Source of the DNA: an uncultured Amylibacter sp.
Lineage (GTDB): Bacteria; Pseudomonadota; Alphaproteobacteria; Rhodobacterales; Rhodobacteraceae
NCBI GenBank assembly: GCA_905181935.1
Contig: CAJIZV010000002.1
Coordinates: 496,001 to 560,000 of the forward strand
Reading direction: 5' to 3'
Length of the DNA stretch: 64,000 nt
Positions 44,200 to 53,449 of the stretch are shown piece by piece. A program made the position numbers and the translations under genes. The number at the start of each line of letters is the position of its first letter. Position 1 is the stretch's first letter. The notes beneath the pieces were generated by a model. It was given only the letters and a program-made list of their open reading frames with translations. It searched no databases and was not told the origin of the DNA.

Positions 44200-45195
44200 T
44201 TACTTAACTTCAGACAGGTAGCGTTCACCAAATCCAGCTTGCGCTTTTTCCATTTTTGCATAGTCCACTGCGATAGCACGTTCGTAATCACTGGCTGGTA
44301 AAAATTTAGCTGCTACATCTGCTGGAAGTTCAACTGGTCGAGCGGGTTGTAGATAGGCATTAGTCCAAATCGCTTGACCCTTATCAGATAAGATGAAGTC
44401 CAGAACACGTTTTCCAAGCTCTGGGTGTGGCCCATTGGCGACGAGGCTCATCACATAAGGCACTCGTACAGACCCTTCACATGGGAGAACAAATTCAAAA
44501 TTTCCATCCTCTTCATATTTACCACGATAGGCATTAAAATCATAGTCAAACAAGATTGGAATTTCACCAGAAACAACTCGGGCGTATGAAGTTTGCTTTG
44601 GCACGATGGGCGAATTTTTGGCTAGTTCGTTAAAATAATTGATAGCAGGGTCAAAATTGTCCAGATCACCACCAAATGCTATATTTGCAGCTACTGCACC
44701 AGCATAGCCAACAAATGCGGAGGACGGGTCAAGATAACCTACCATGCCACGATATTCTGGTTTTTTCAGGTCAGCAAAGCATTGAGGAACATCCGCACCT
44801 CCAAGTGCATCAACATTTACGAAGAATCCCAGAGTACCATAGTGTATGGCAAACCATTTTCCGTCTGGATCTTTTAAACCGTCTGGGATTTCGTCAAATT
44901 TAGCCGGCTTGTAGGCAGTCGCAACGCCTTCATTGCCAGATTTAATACCTGTTGTTACCCCATAATATGCAACATCAGCGATGGGATTTTTTCTCTCTGC
45001 CAAAAGTTGACTGAGTGTTTGGCCAGAGTTTTTGTTATCATGTGGCATTTGAATATCGATTTCTTTGTCGATTGCTTCTAACATGGATGCCCAGTCTGCC
45101 CATTGTGGTGGGCAATTGTAACACACGGCATCTTCGGCAAACACTGGTGACGTTAAAGTCATTGCCATTAATGTAGCTGCTAGTTTATATCTCAT
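44200..45195 (-). CDS. ABC transporter substrate-binding protein
   Basis: The 331-residue precursor has a signal peptide (cut near SPVFA) and then an unusual CYNCPP motif at the mature start. The type II fold has ADVAYYGVTTG near 75-85, GYLDPSSAFVGYAG and LDFILSDKGQAIW near the C-terminus, as in the AfuA/iron/thiamine/aminoethylphosphonate group. A phosphodiesterase in the same operon suggests a phosphodiester or phosphonate ligand. It overlaps the end of the LacI gene by four bases. Confidence 0.88.
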   Translation of the reverse strand: MRYKLAATLMAMTLTSPVFAEDAVCYNCPPQWADWASMLEAIDKEIDIQMPHDNKNSGQTLSQLLAERKNPIADVAYYGVTTGIKSGNEGVATAYKPAKFDEIPDGLKDPDGKWFAIHYGTLGFFVNVDALGGADVPQCFADLKKPEYRGMVGYLDPSSAFVGYAGAVAANIAFGGDLDNFDPAINYFNELAKNSPIVPKQTSYARVVSGEIPILFDYDFNAYRGKYEEDGNFEFVLPCEGSVRVPYVMSLVANGPHPELGKRVLDFILSDKGQAIWTNAYLQPARPVELPADVAAKFLPASDYERAIAVDYAKMEKAQAGFGERYLSEVK

Positions 45196-46310
45196 TTTAA
45201 TCTCTCCTGTTGAATTTTATCGTTCTTATTGGTTGGATTGTTTGACGGCGAAAGGGTTGCAGCCTTTTCGTCGTCTGCTCTTTCTGCTGCTGGAAAGGCA
45301 AGACTGCCTCCGGCGCGGAAACTAAATGTAAGTTTGGGGTCAGGCAAGACAGGGGCTGAAGTGCCATTAATAACCGACAAAACAGTTCTGGCTGCTCCCC
45401 TGCCCATCGTTTTTGGATCAGTCACAATCGTTGCAAGACTCGGCTCTACCATAGTGCCCACTTCGATGCCATCAAATCCAACAATCGACAAATCTCCAGG
45501 CACATTTAACCCTAAAGCCCGGGCACTACGGATTGTCGCAAGCGCTAAAAAATCGTTGGATGCAAAAATTCCTGTGAGAGTAGGATTTTTTTGTAAAAAA
45601 TCTTTAAGAAAGCCCGTTAATTCTTGACTATCTTCATTTATCTCTAATAAAGCAGGTTTTTTCATGCCGTTTCGGTAGCATCCTTGCATAAAACCCTGAT
45701 AACGTTGTCGCGCACGATCGGAGCTTTTAAATTTTAGAGCTAAAAACCCAACGTCAATATGTCCCTTTTCAACAAACGCATCTGAAACCCTTGATGCTGC
45801 AGAGAGATCATCAACCGACCAACTTTGCTCATCATCAGATGCCATACTGAACAATAAACAATGCGGTATTCCACGGCTCTTAATTGATTTTAATCCTTCA
45901 CTGAAAATCGAGTCACTAACAGTTAAAACAAATCCATCTACCTGTTTGGCAGTTAATGTCCTAATGGCCTGCGTTTCGAATTCAGGGTCATAGTTAGTAC
46001 ACACAAGCAGTGTTTGATATCCAGCCGCTTGAAAATATTCCTGAGCACCCTGAACAGCGTCAGCGTAGACTGGATTTGCTAATGACGGCACCACACATCC
46101 GATTGTCCGAGTGGTATTACTTTGTAAAGAACGCCCAACCTCACTAAATTCAAATCCAAGCATATCAGCCGCTGCTTGAACGCGTTGTTGCATGTCAACA
46201 CTGGCCGATCCAGAATTATTCAAAACACGACTAACAGTTGCCACTCCACAACCAGCACGTAATGCAACATCTTTTATCGTAACCGTTTGGCGCAAACTTT
46301 CCCTCCCCAT
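45192..46310 (-). CDS. LacI-family transcriptional regulator of the ABC operon
   Basis: The regulator has the LacI helix-turn-helix at its N-terminus (VTIKDVALRAGCGVATVSRVLNN) and a periplasmic-binding-like effector domain (about 65-340), followed by a charged tail rich in Asn and Lys. I set the start at the ATG at 46310 (372 residues), just below an operator palindrome. A TTG at 46295, after GGGAGGGAAAG, is also possible; the ATG at 46391 would put the operator inside the gene. The stop overlaps the binding-protein start, so regulator and transporter form one operon. Confidence 0.9.
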   Translation of the reverse strand: MGRESLRQTVTIKDVALRAGCGVATVSRVLNNSGSASVDMQQRVQAAADMLGFEFSEVGRSLQSNTTRTIGCVVPSLANPVYADAVQGAQEYFQAAGYQTLLVCTNYDPEFETQAIRTLTAKQVDGFVLTVSDSIFSEGLKSIKSRGIPHCLLFSMASDDEQSWSVDDLSAASRVSDAFVEKGHIDVGFLALKFKSSDRARQRYQGFMQGCYRNGMKKPALLEINEDSQELTGFLKDFLQKNPTLTGIFASNDFLALATIRSARALGLNVPGDLSIVGFDGIEVGTMVEPSLATIVTDPKTMGRGAARTVLSVINGTSAPVLPDPKLTFSFRAGGSLAFPAAERADDEKAATLSPSNNPTNKNDKIQQERLK

Positions 46311-46323
46311 GGAAACGTTTCCA
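46310..46323. promoter_or_regulatory. LacI-type operator TGGAAACGTTTCCA
   Basis: A perfect 14-bp palindrome with central CG, like the operators of LacI-family members (GAAACGTTTC type). It touches the regulator's start codon and probably mediates autoregulation of the regulator-transporter operon. Confidence 0.8.
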
Positions 46324-47136
46324 ATTTTTAGCAGGCAAATTAATTTCGTGCAAGATAAAATTTTAAACAGTTTTTTATTATTAAAAATCAATAGTCTAAA
46401 TTTTTTTAATTATTTAGTATTAAAAAAAATATTTGATTTTATCTAAATACTCATAATTTAACTCTACTGATTCTGAGATAGAAATAAAGCGTGGCACTCT
46501 CAAAAAAGAGGCATCAATATTTGTTAATTGACCGCAATAAAAGTAATCTAGGAGTACTAACTAACCAATCAAAGCAAAAGTGCACCAGATATCATATACA
46601 TTATTTCTGGGCAGAAAATTCAAAAAAAAGCATTAATGAACATTTAATGTCAGTGGCTTAGTAATGACAGTACGTCTAACAAACTTTACGCGCAGCGATA
46701 AACCTATAACTTATATACCAATATGAAGGTATATAATCTTAATTATAGTTCAAATATTAACAAACGACTACTTTTACCTAGTAATTTGTTAACCAGTATA
46801 TATCTTCCATCTATTGTTATTTCTTGTAGGTCAGATTTGGTGGTTAATAATTTATTAAAACCTTAAATATTATTATAAAAGCATAAGTGGATTAAATTAG
46901 GGGCAATTGAAACAGGAAAAGCTCGTTGCACGTATCACCATTTACAAACTTAATGGTGATACGAATTTTCATATAAATATATAGTAATAAATATTTTAGT
47001 TTATAGATTATATTTATAAAACTGATAACTAACCAAAATACTATTTGGTTCATTTTAAATCAGGATTTTTTTATCTGCTTTAACAAAGTCATCAGACACA
47101 TTAAACATCCATATCGTCACTATTTAGGAACAAATC
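46324..47136. other. long intergenic region between lacI and yaeQ
   Basis: More than 800 bp with no credible coding frame on either strand. It holds the LacI operon promoter at the left and a perfect hairpin at 46931-46963. The rest is AT-rich with no recognised function. Confidence 0.4.
46931..46963. repeat. perfect 12-bp inverted repeat with 9-base loop
   Basis: CGTATCACCATT pairs exactly with AATGGTGATACG around TACAAACTT. It stands alone in the long intergenic region, about 175 bp upstream of yaeQ. It could be a terminator of an unseen small RNA, an operator or an attenuator; no T-run is strong on either strand. Confidence 0.6.
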
Positions 47137-47685
47137 ATGGCACAAAAAGCCACTATTTATAAAGTTCAGCTTTCCGTTTCAGATATGGATCGTCATTATT
47201 ACGAAAACCATAATTTGACCATTGCCAAACATCCCTCAGAGACGGATGAACGCTTAATGGTGCGTATTTTAGCTTTTGCATTAAATGCCCATAAGCAATT
47301 AGAGTTTTCTAAGGGCCTTTCATCAGATGATGAGCCCGATATTTGGCAAAAAAGTTTGAGTGGAGAGCTTGAATTGTGGGTGGCATTAGGACTTCCGGGG
47401 GAAAAGATTGTTCGTCAATCCTGTGGCAAATCTAAAGAAGTGCTTATTTATTGTTATGGAGGTAAAACTGCTGAAATATGGTGGGAAAAAATTAAAAATA
47501 GCACTACCCGTTTTCATAATCTTCAGGTCATAAATTTTTCAGAAAATGATACCCGCGAACTCGGGAAACAGGCAAATCGCTCGATGAAGCTACAAGTTAA
47601 CATTCAGGACGGCGAAGTGATGGTCAGCGTTGATGACAGCATGGTATACATTACGCCAGTCAAATGGAAAAATATTGATTATTAA
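47137..47685 (+). CDS. yaeQ: YaeQ-family protein
   Basis: The 182-residue protein begins MAQKATIYKVQLSVSDMDRHYYENHNLTIAKHPSETDERLMVR, of which KATIYKVQLSVSDMDRHYY and HPSETDERLMVRIL are the family's hallmark blocks. YaeQ has a PD-(D/E)xK nuclease-like fold, and its cell role is not firmly known. The usual length is about 180 residues. It is alone on the strand; a short open frame follows, but no intact partner gene. Confidence 0.93.
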   Translation: MAQKATIYKVQLSVSDMDRHYYENHNLTIAKHPSETDERLMVRILAFALNAHKQLEFSKGLSSDDEPDIWQKSLSGELELWVALGLPGEKIVRQSCGKSKEVLIYCYGGKTAEIWWEKIKNSTTRFHNLQVINFSENDTRELGKQANRSMKLQVNIQDGEVMVSVDDSMVYITPVKWKNIDY

Positions 47686-47701
47686 TTAAGAGGTTATTTG
47701 G

Positions 47702-47780
47702 ATGTTTCCCGCCACTCATGCAGTACTCACAGAGGATAGTCTGCAATACCCCGGCCATATAAAATCAGTCGCCGAAACAA
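47702..47780 (+). pseudogene. possible 5' fragment of a gene downstream of yaeQ
   Basis: After AAGAGG and an ATG at 47702, a frame of about 26 codons with ordinary coding character (MFPATHAVLTEDSLQYPGHI...) runs into the 3' end of psuG on the opposite strand. The good ribosome binding site and the composition suggest the start of a former gene whose body was lost when the psu genes arrived. No family is recognised. Confidence 0.3.
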
Positions 47781-48704
47781 CTATTTATAAAATTGGACAG
47801 CAATATCTGCTGCGAGTCTTGCATTATTTTTTACAAGTGCAATGTTTGCAATCAAGCTTTTACCATCTGATAATTCAAATATCCGCTTCAACAAGAAGGG
47901 CGTTACTGCTTTGCCTGAAATACGCTTTGCTTCCATCTCACATTGTGCCGTTTTTATGTAAGCTCTGATTATAGCAGTGGGTATTTCATCCAATTTGGGG
48001 ATAGGGTTTGCAACCAATATACCAGCAGTAAGCTGAAGCTCATCACGTACCTTTAAAAAGTTTGAGATTTGCATCGCATTGTCGAGCCGTAACGGAACCT
48101 CTAAATCTGAACCACTTGTCCAGAATGCGGGAAGACTATCCGTTTGATAACCAACTACAGGAACACCTTGCGTTTCCAGAACCTCAAGTGTTTTTGGAAC
48201 ATCAAGGATCGCTTTGGCGCCTGCAGCGACAACTACAACATTAGTTTTCCCAAGCTCGGTCAAATCTGCAGAAATATCGAAGCTGGTTTCTGCCCCCATA
48301 TGAACCCCACCAATTCCACCAGTTGCAAATACTCTGATCCCAGCCATCCGCGCCACGATCATTGTTGCAGCAACTGTAGTACCTGCTGTTTTTCCTTGAG
48401 ATATAGCAAAAGCAATATCTGCGCGTGAAATTTTCATAGCGTCTTTAATTTGTGCTAATTTATTTAGTTCGAGCGCATTCATGCCAATTTTCAAACGACC
48501 ATCTATCACAGCAATTGTTGCTGGCACCGCACCACGATCACGGATTAAAGACTCTACAGATAATGCCATTTCCACGTTACTAGGAAACGGCATGCCATGC
48601 GTGATTATCGTGCTTTCTAGGGCAACAACTGGCATGCTCTTATTGAGAGCGTTCAAAACTTCCTCTTGAATATCAACAAAACTGGGTAGGTAGTTTAGGG
48701 GCAT
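47781..48704 (-). CDS. psuG: pseudouridine-5'-phosphate glycosidase
   Basis: The 307-residue protein cleaves the C-glycosidic bond of pseudouridine 5'-phosphate to uracil and ribose 5-phosphate. Family landmarks are VALESTIITHGMPFPSN with the catalytic Glu, ATGGIGGVHMGAE, and GAKAILDVPKTLEVLETQGVPVVGYQ with the Schiff-base lysine (read as AGAKAILD then GVPVVGYQ). The length is typical. It lies 9 bp after the kinase gene, giving the usual psuK-psuG pair for breakdown of modified RNA nucleosides. Confidence 0.95.
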   Translation of the reverse strand: MPLNYLPSFVDIQEEVLNALNKSMPVVALESTIITHGMPFPSNVEMALSVESLIRDRGAVPATIAVIDGRLKIGMNALELNKLAQIKDAMKISRADIAFAISQGKTAGTTVAATMIVARMAGIRVFATGGIGGVHMGAETSFDISADLTELGKTNVVVVAAGAKAILDVPKTLEVLETQGVPVVGYQTDSLPAFWTSGSDLEVPLRLDNAMQISNFLKVRDELQLTAGILVANPIPKLDEIPTAIIRAYIKTAQCEMEAKRISGKAVTPFLLKRIFELSDGKSLIANIALVKNNARLAADIAVQFYK

Positions 48705-48713
48705 AAATGATCC

Positions 48714-49826
48714 TTAATCTTTTATTTTTTTTGCAATGTAGTTATTTAGAGTACTGACGCTCAAATCTTGCCTAACATCAAGTTCAGATTCAATGGTTAG
48801 TGCGGACAATGCTGCACCAACTTTTGAAGCTTCGCATACCGACGCACCAGAGCGTATTTTAGAAATAAAACCAGCTACTAAGGCATCTCCTGCACCAGAT
48901 ACGTTAATAACATTAGAGGAAAGTGCCGGTGTTGCAAAAACCTCCTCTTCTATATTTATAACATGGCCATTAGCACCATCTGTAAGGACAACGCCTTTGG
49001 ACCCCAATTTGCGCAATAAGATAGCTAACTCATCTATATCTGGTCCACTAATTTCAGACCTAAAATTAAGGATCGCATTGGCTTCGTCCCTATTGGTAAA
49101 TAGTATATCAATCATAGACAGATCTCTTGGTAATCGTTTAGCTTTTGAGACAGATACTGTATCAACCGCTATCTTAAAATCTGCTTTTTGCTTTAGATAC
49201 AGTATTTTTTTAATAGTCTCTGATGGTAAATTACAATCCAAAACTACCCAATCACTAGAACTAATATGCGACCATGATCGCTCTATCTGCGCAGGAGTGA
49301 TTTGATCGAGTATTTCCATGCTAGCTATACCAAAGACCAATTCATTAGCTGAATCAAAAATGGCAACGTATTCGGCCGTTGGTTTATCATTGGAGAACGC
49401 AACTTGACTGATATCGACACCAAGGCTGCGCATATGAGATAGTAATTCCCTACCAGACTCGTCCTCACCAACAATAGAGATAAGACACACATCAACATCT
49501 AACCGCGCCATATTTTCAGCAATGTTTCGTATAACGCCACCATGGCTTTGGCTGCTTACACCAGGGTTGGACGTTCCAAGGACGGGTATATCATTCAGCG
49601 CATACTTACGATTAAACGCTATCCCTCCAATGCATGTTATTTTTTGGGATGTTGGATGAATGTAGCCACGACCAAGTAACAGACCTTTACTAACAAGCTG
49701 AGTTATATGAACTGCTATAGTAGAACGTGCTAAATTTAAATCTTTGGCTATGTTAGACTGCCCAATGAATGGGTTATTAGAAATTAATTCCAATATAGCT
49801 TTTTCTGTTTTTGATAGTTCAGCCAA
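48714..49826 (-). CDS. psuK: pseudouridine kinase (PfkB family) with N-terminal HTH
   Basis: The 370-residue protein has an N-terminal winged helix-turn-helix (about residues 1-55, IGQSNIAKDLNLARSTIAVHI) and a PfkB kinase domain with GGVIRNIAENMARL near 97 and the catalytic ISGAGD-type motif, here INVSGAGDALVAGF, near 310. It phosphorylates pseudouridine before PsuG acts. The HTH fusion is found in some PsuK proteins and may make the enzyme a self-regulating repressor. A palindrome lies 10 bases before the start codon. Confidence 0.93.
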   Translation of the reverse strand: MAELSKTEKAILELISNNPFIGQSNIAKDLNLARSTIAVHITQLVSKGLLLGRGYIHPTSQKITCIGGIAFNRKYALNDIPVLGTSNPGVSSQSHGGVIRNIAENMARLDVDVCLISIVGEDESGRELLSHMRSLGVDISQVAFSNDKPTAEYVAIFDSANELVFGIASMEILDQITPAQIERSWSHISSSDWVVLDCNLPSETIKKILYLKQKADFKIAVDTVSVSKAKRLPRDLSMIDILFTNRDEANAILNFRSEISGPDIDELAILLRKLGSKGVVLTDGANGHVINIEEEVFATPALSSNVINVSGAGDALVAGFISKIRSGASVCEASKVGAALSALTIESELDVRQDLSVSTLNNYIAKKIKD

Positions 49827-50476
49827 AATTACACGACACTTGTTTGATTAAAATCAAGTGTTGTATTTTAACACCTAAGTCAAGCTGTATCCAAGACGCA
49901 AAATTACTAATCACCAAAGAAATTTGCATTTCATTTTTAAGAAATCATAAGATATTATTGTTAAAAAATTGAGGGCTAGCTTCCATGAAAAATAATTGTA
50001 ACAGTTTCAAATATGCATTTTCTAATGGAATATCGAGAAAAATCATATCAATATAAATTGCGTCTTTTGGCACCATTTGACAGCTTAGTAAGATGGGTTA
50101 ACTAATCTTATAAAACCAATATGTGTCCATTATTGCAGGTGACGGTTCGTGCAAGAATTGCACGTTGATTTCAACGTTCCAATCAAATGAGATCATTACA
50201 AACCTGACAATGTGTGTCACTGAAAGCTTTTTACATGCTGGAAAGCCAACGCCCAAAAATTGTTCTAGTGCAACGCCATTGCAACCCAAAAGGTTCCCTT
50301 AGCCAGCACTAAAAGTATTATAATATTGATAGGCTCAAGTAATCCAATAAATGCAGCCTGTCTGGTTTGGCCTATTATTTAGTGGTGGATAAAAAATTAA
50401 AGACATCAAAAAAATTTAATCTAAGCAAATATTAGTAAAAACATATAAATTTAAAGATTTAATAAAAAGTAGCTTT
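49827..50476. other. 650-bp intergenic region between psuK and the TAXI-TRAP genes
   Basis: No intact gene is supported. A 63-codon minus-strand frame at 50098-50289 has coding-like composition (for example VTHIVRFVMISFDWNVEI) and may be a remnant, but I recognise no family. The left end has the psuK operator. Confidence 0.35.
49836..49861. promoter_or_regulatory. candidate operator upstream of psuK
   Basis: ACACTTG and CAAGTGT form a perfect 7-bp inverted repeat with a 12-base spacer, just upstream of the psuK ATG. The DNA-binding domain of PsuK itself is the natural candidate to bind it. Confidence 0.5.
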
Positions 50477-52273
50477 TTAAAAAGCTAATCGACCAAATAT
50501 AATTACCATTCCCAGTCCAATTGCGGTAAATTTGGATATAAACGTTTTGTAGCCAATCAAACCAAATGAAACCGCTGAAAGTCCCACAGCTAATTGGACA
50601 AAAGTAATTAGTGCACCCAAAGGTTCACTTTCAAGGCGGATAATTTCTGGATTTGCAATTAAAGCAAGCGGGATCAAATATAAACCTACACCTAAAGCCA
50701 TTGCTGTTAGGGCAACTTTCAACCAGTTTTCATTGATCATTCCCGCTGCAATAAATACAGCCCCACAAACCGGAGGCGTTATAGTTGACAAAAGAGCAAA
50801 CCAAAACACAAATAAATGCGCTTGAATAGGATCAAGCCCCAATTGGATAAGCGCCGGGCCTGCAACTGACACACATATTACATAAGCAGCAGTTGTAGGA
50901 ACCTCCATGCCTAAAATCAGGCAAGCAATCGCAGTTAAAAATAAAGAAGGCCACAAAAACCCTCCAGAAGCCGAAAGAATAAGGGAAGTGATTTTAATAC
51001 CTAGGCCGGTAATCGAAAGAACGCCAACTATAATTGATGCACAAAGTATGATGGCGGCAATCATTGAGACCTGTTTGCCCGCATTTATAAAAACATACTC
51101 AAACCTAGAAGCCGTACGAACCAAGTCAAATGTGAACTTTCCATCAATAAACAACATGCCAGCACCAGCAATAAGCGCAATACAGGCTGAATATTGAGGT
51201 GTGAAGTCGCCAACAAACATGGCCCAAAGAAGAATAGAAAACGGTACAAGAAAAAATACAGAAGTGACAAGAACAGCTGAAATACTAGGCTTGTCTTCCT
51301 CCGCAATGCCTTTCAAATCATAATGTTTTGAATAAGCGTTTATACCGACCCAAACAACTACAAAAAACAGCACCGCCGGAAGGAATGCCGCTGACATAAT
51401 ACTTATATAGGATACGCCAGTCAGCTCGACCATCACAAACGCACCAGCACCCATAAGTGGCGGCATGATTTGACCACCTGAAGACGCAACGGCTTCAACA
51501 GCTGCCGCCAAACGCTTAGGATATCCTAGCTTGATCATAGCAGGTAAAGTGATCGCACCTGTTGAGGCCACATTTGCAGAAGCAGATCCAGAAATAGAGC
51601 CAAATAGTGCAGAAGATATTACGGAGACTTTTGCTGCTCCACCTCTCAAACGACCCGCTGCTATAGCAGCAACATTCATGAAGCCCTGCCCTGCTTCACC
51701 AGCATTAAGGACTGAACCAAAAATTACGAATATAGCTACTACAGCTACAGAAATTCCTGTTAAACTACCCCATATCCCTCCCTCAGCTATAGTCAGCGTT
51801 CCAAGAAAGCTAGTAATAGGCGTTCCAGAATGCCCAAATTCACCTGGAATATATTGACCAAACAAACCATAGCTTAAAGCTATTAAAGCAACCAATGGCA
51901 ACGGCCAGCCGATGGCTCTACGAGCTGCCTCAATGACCACAAGCAGCAAAACAGTTGCAACACATATTTGAAAGTCTCCCTCAAGAGAGCCATATTGGTC
52001 ACTTAAATTTGAATGATTAATCGCAATCCAAAAACATGCAGATACTCCCAGAATAGAAAATAGAATTCCTGAATATTTAGAAATTCGTGTCGTACTTGTA
52101 AAAAATAAAACCCACGGCAAAGCGAGTGCCATATGAATGGGTCTTGCTACTAAATTTGGAACAAGGCCATAAAAAATCAATACAAGGTGAAATAAGACTG
52201 TCAGGGCACCCAAGGCAATCCACGGGAGCTTGCTAAAATTTGGGGTAAGCCCCCGTGGTTGAATTAATAACAA
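50477..52273 (-). CDS. TRAP transporter fused permease (TAXI type)
   Basis: The 598-residue membrane protein combines the small four-helix part (residues about 1-130) with the large DctM-like part. The latter has FGSISGSASANVASTGAITLPAMIKLGYPKRLA, read as SGSISGSASANV then TLPAMIKLGY, and a second repeat GMEVPTTAAYVI plus TPPVCGAVFIAAGM. Fused TRAP permeases work with TAXI-type binding proteins, and such a gene follows upstream on the strand. The protein is somewhat shorter than many fused permeases. Substrate unknown. Confidence 0.92.
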   Translation of the reverse strand: MLLIQPRGLTPNFSKLPWIALGALTVLFHLVLIFYGLVPNLVARPIHMALALPWVLFFTSTTRISKYSGILFSILGVSACFWIAINHSNLSDQYGSLEGDFQICVATVLLLVVIEAARRAIGWPLPLVALIALSYGLFGQYIPGEFGHSGTPITSFLGTLTIAEGGIWGSLTGISVAVVAIFVIFGSVLNAGEAGQGFMNVAAIAAGRLRGGAAKVSVISSALFGSISGSASANVASTGAITLPAMIKLGYPKRLAAAVEAVASSGGQIMPPLMGAGAFVMVELTGVSYISIMSAAFLPAVLFFVVVWVGINAYSKHYDLKGIAEEDKPSISAVLVTSVFFLVPFSILLWAMFVGDFTPQYSACIALIAGAGMLFIDGKFTFDLVRTASRFEYVFINAGKQVSMIAAIILCASIIVGVLSITGLGIKITSLILSASGGFLWPSLFLTAIACLILGMEVPTTAAYVICVSVAGPALIQLGLDPIQAHLFVFWFALLSTITPPVCGAVFIAAGMINENWLKVALTAMALGVGLYLIPLALIANPEIIRLESEPLGALITFVQLAVGLSAVSFGLIGYKTFISKFTAIGLGMVIIFGRLAF

Positions 52274-52319
52274 TTTTAACTGCCCCGAGTGATTTTATAT
52301 AATATAAAACTAATTTAGA

Positions 52320-53279
52320 TTACAACTGAGCGTCAGTCAGAGTAAATCCAGCTTCAGTGTAATAGCGAATGGCACCGGGATGAATCTTCCCAGAAATATT
52401 AGCCATCAGCCCTTTATTAACACCATTCCACCATGCGGCACCCATGCCCATGCTTTTTTTACCTTCCCAATATGTCTTGGTAAGCGCATAAGCTGCATCA
52501 TCGCTCATAGCTGTGGTAGTAAATGCTGCAACAGGAAGAGATGTCGTTATGATGTCAGAATCCTGCCCTGCATACGTTCCAGCTGGAATAATAAGCTTTG
52601 CGCGTTTGGTTTTTGCGATTTGTTCATCATTAAGTGACATAATCTTAACACCAGTTGAAGCAGCCGCCTCAATAACGTTTGGCGCTGGATACGATCCTGC
52701 AGTAACAAATCCGTCGATTTGGCCATTTTTAAGTGCTGAAACTGCGTTTGAAAGCTCAACTTCTGCTAACTTCACTTTTCCTTCAAGACCAAACAACCCT
52801 AGGTATTTAGCACCCTCTTTAGCGCCAAATGAACCTTTACCAAGCAGGATAGTTTTACCTTCCATGCCAGAAAAATCATTTACGCCACTCTTCAAAGACA
52901 TTACAAAATGCATTGTCAAAGATGGGATAGGAAAAAGAGCACGAATTTCATCGAACTTTTGATCAGCTTTATCTTTAAACATTGCCTTGCCACCTTGAGC
53001 AAGCTTCACAAGCACTGGCGGTGTTGTAAAGACGTAATCACCACCGCGAGATTTGACTTCCATCACATTTTGAACTGACCCTTGGCTTTCTTCAACTGTG
53101 ACTATGATATTTCCATCAGAACCCGCTTTCATCGCCTCTGCAATTTGTACGCCCATTTGATAATAAGATGATGTTGTTTTTGCAGATTTATAAGTGATGC
53201 GTGTTTCAGCACAGGCCATTGTAGCCGTTATAGCCGTACAGATAAGACCTGCAGTGACAGTGTTTAGAATATTTTTCAT
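52320..53279 (-). CDS. TAXI-family TRAP substrate-binding protein
   Basis: The 319-residue precursor has a signal peptide (cut near ATMACA). The TAXI fold starts with RITYKSAKTTSSYYQMGVQIAEAMK, with the TSSYYQMG block equal to the family's GGTYYPxG site, and ends with IHPGAIRYYTEAG, the conserved C-terminal element of TAXI proteins. It is the partner of the fused permease 46 bp downstream. An IS6-family element has inserted about 170 bp upstream, which could have altered its promoter. Confidence 0.92.
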   Translation of the reverse strand: MKNILNTVTAGLICTAITATMACAETRITYKSAKTTSSYYQMGVQIAEAMKAGSDGNIIVTVEESQGSVQNVMEVKSRGGDYVFTTPPVLVKLAQGGKAMFKDKADQKFDEIRALFPIPSLTMHFVMSLKSGVNDFSGMEGKTILLGKGSFGAKEGAKYLGLFGLEGKVKLAEVELSNAVSALKNGQIDGFVTAGSYPAPNVIEAAASTGVKIMSLNDEQIAKTKRAKLIIPAGTYAGQDSDIITTSLPVAAFTTTAMSDDAAYALTKTYWEGKKSMGMGAAWWNGVNKGLMANISGKIHPGAIRYYTEAGFTLTDAQL

Positions 53280-53449
53280 TGTTTCCTCCCAGTTAGTGAA
53301 ACTAATATATTATTCCCCCAATTAAGAGGCAATATTGAAAATATATTAATAGACAATTTTATATTATTTTACAATATAACTTTAATTTCATCGTGATACT
53401 ATTAAACATCTAGATATTAAATTTTAGAATATTAAGTTCTAAGTTATTT

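Noticed and set aside
50098-50289. 63-codon minus-strand frame as an intact gene
   Set aside because: Too short, no ribosome binding site and no recognised domain; kept only as a possible remnant.
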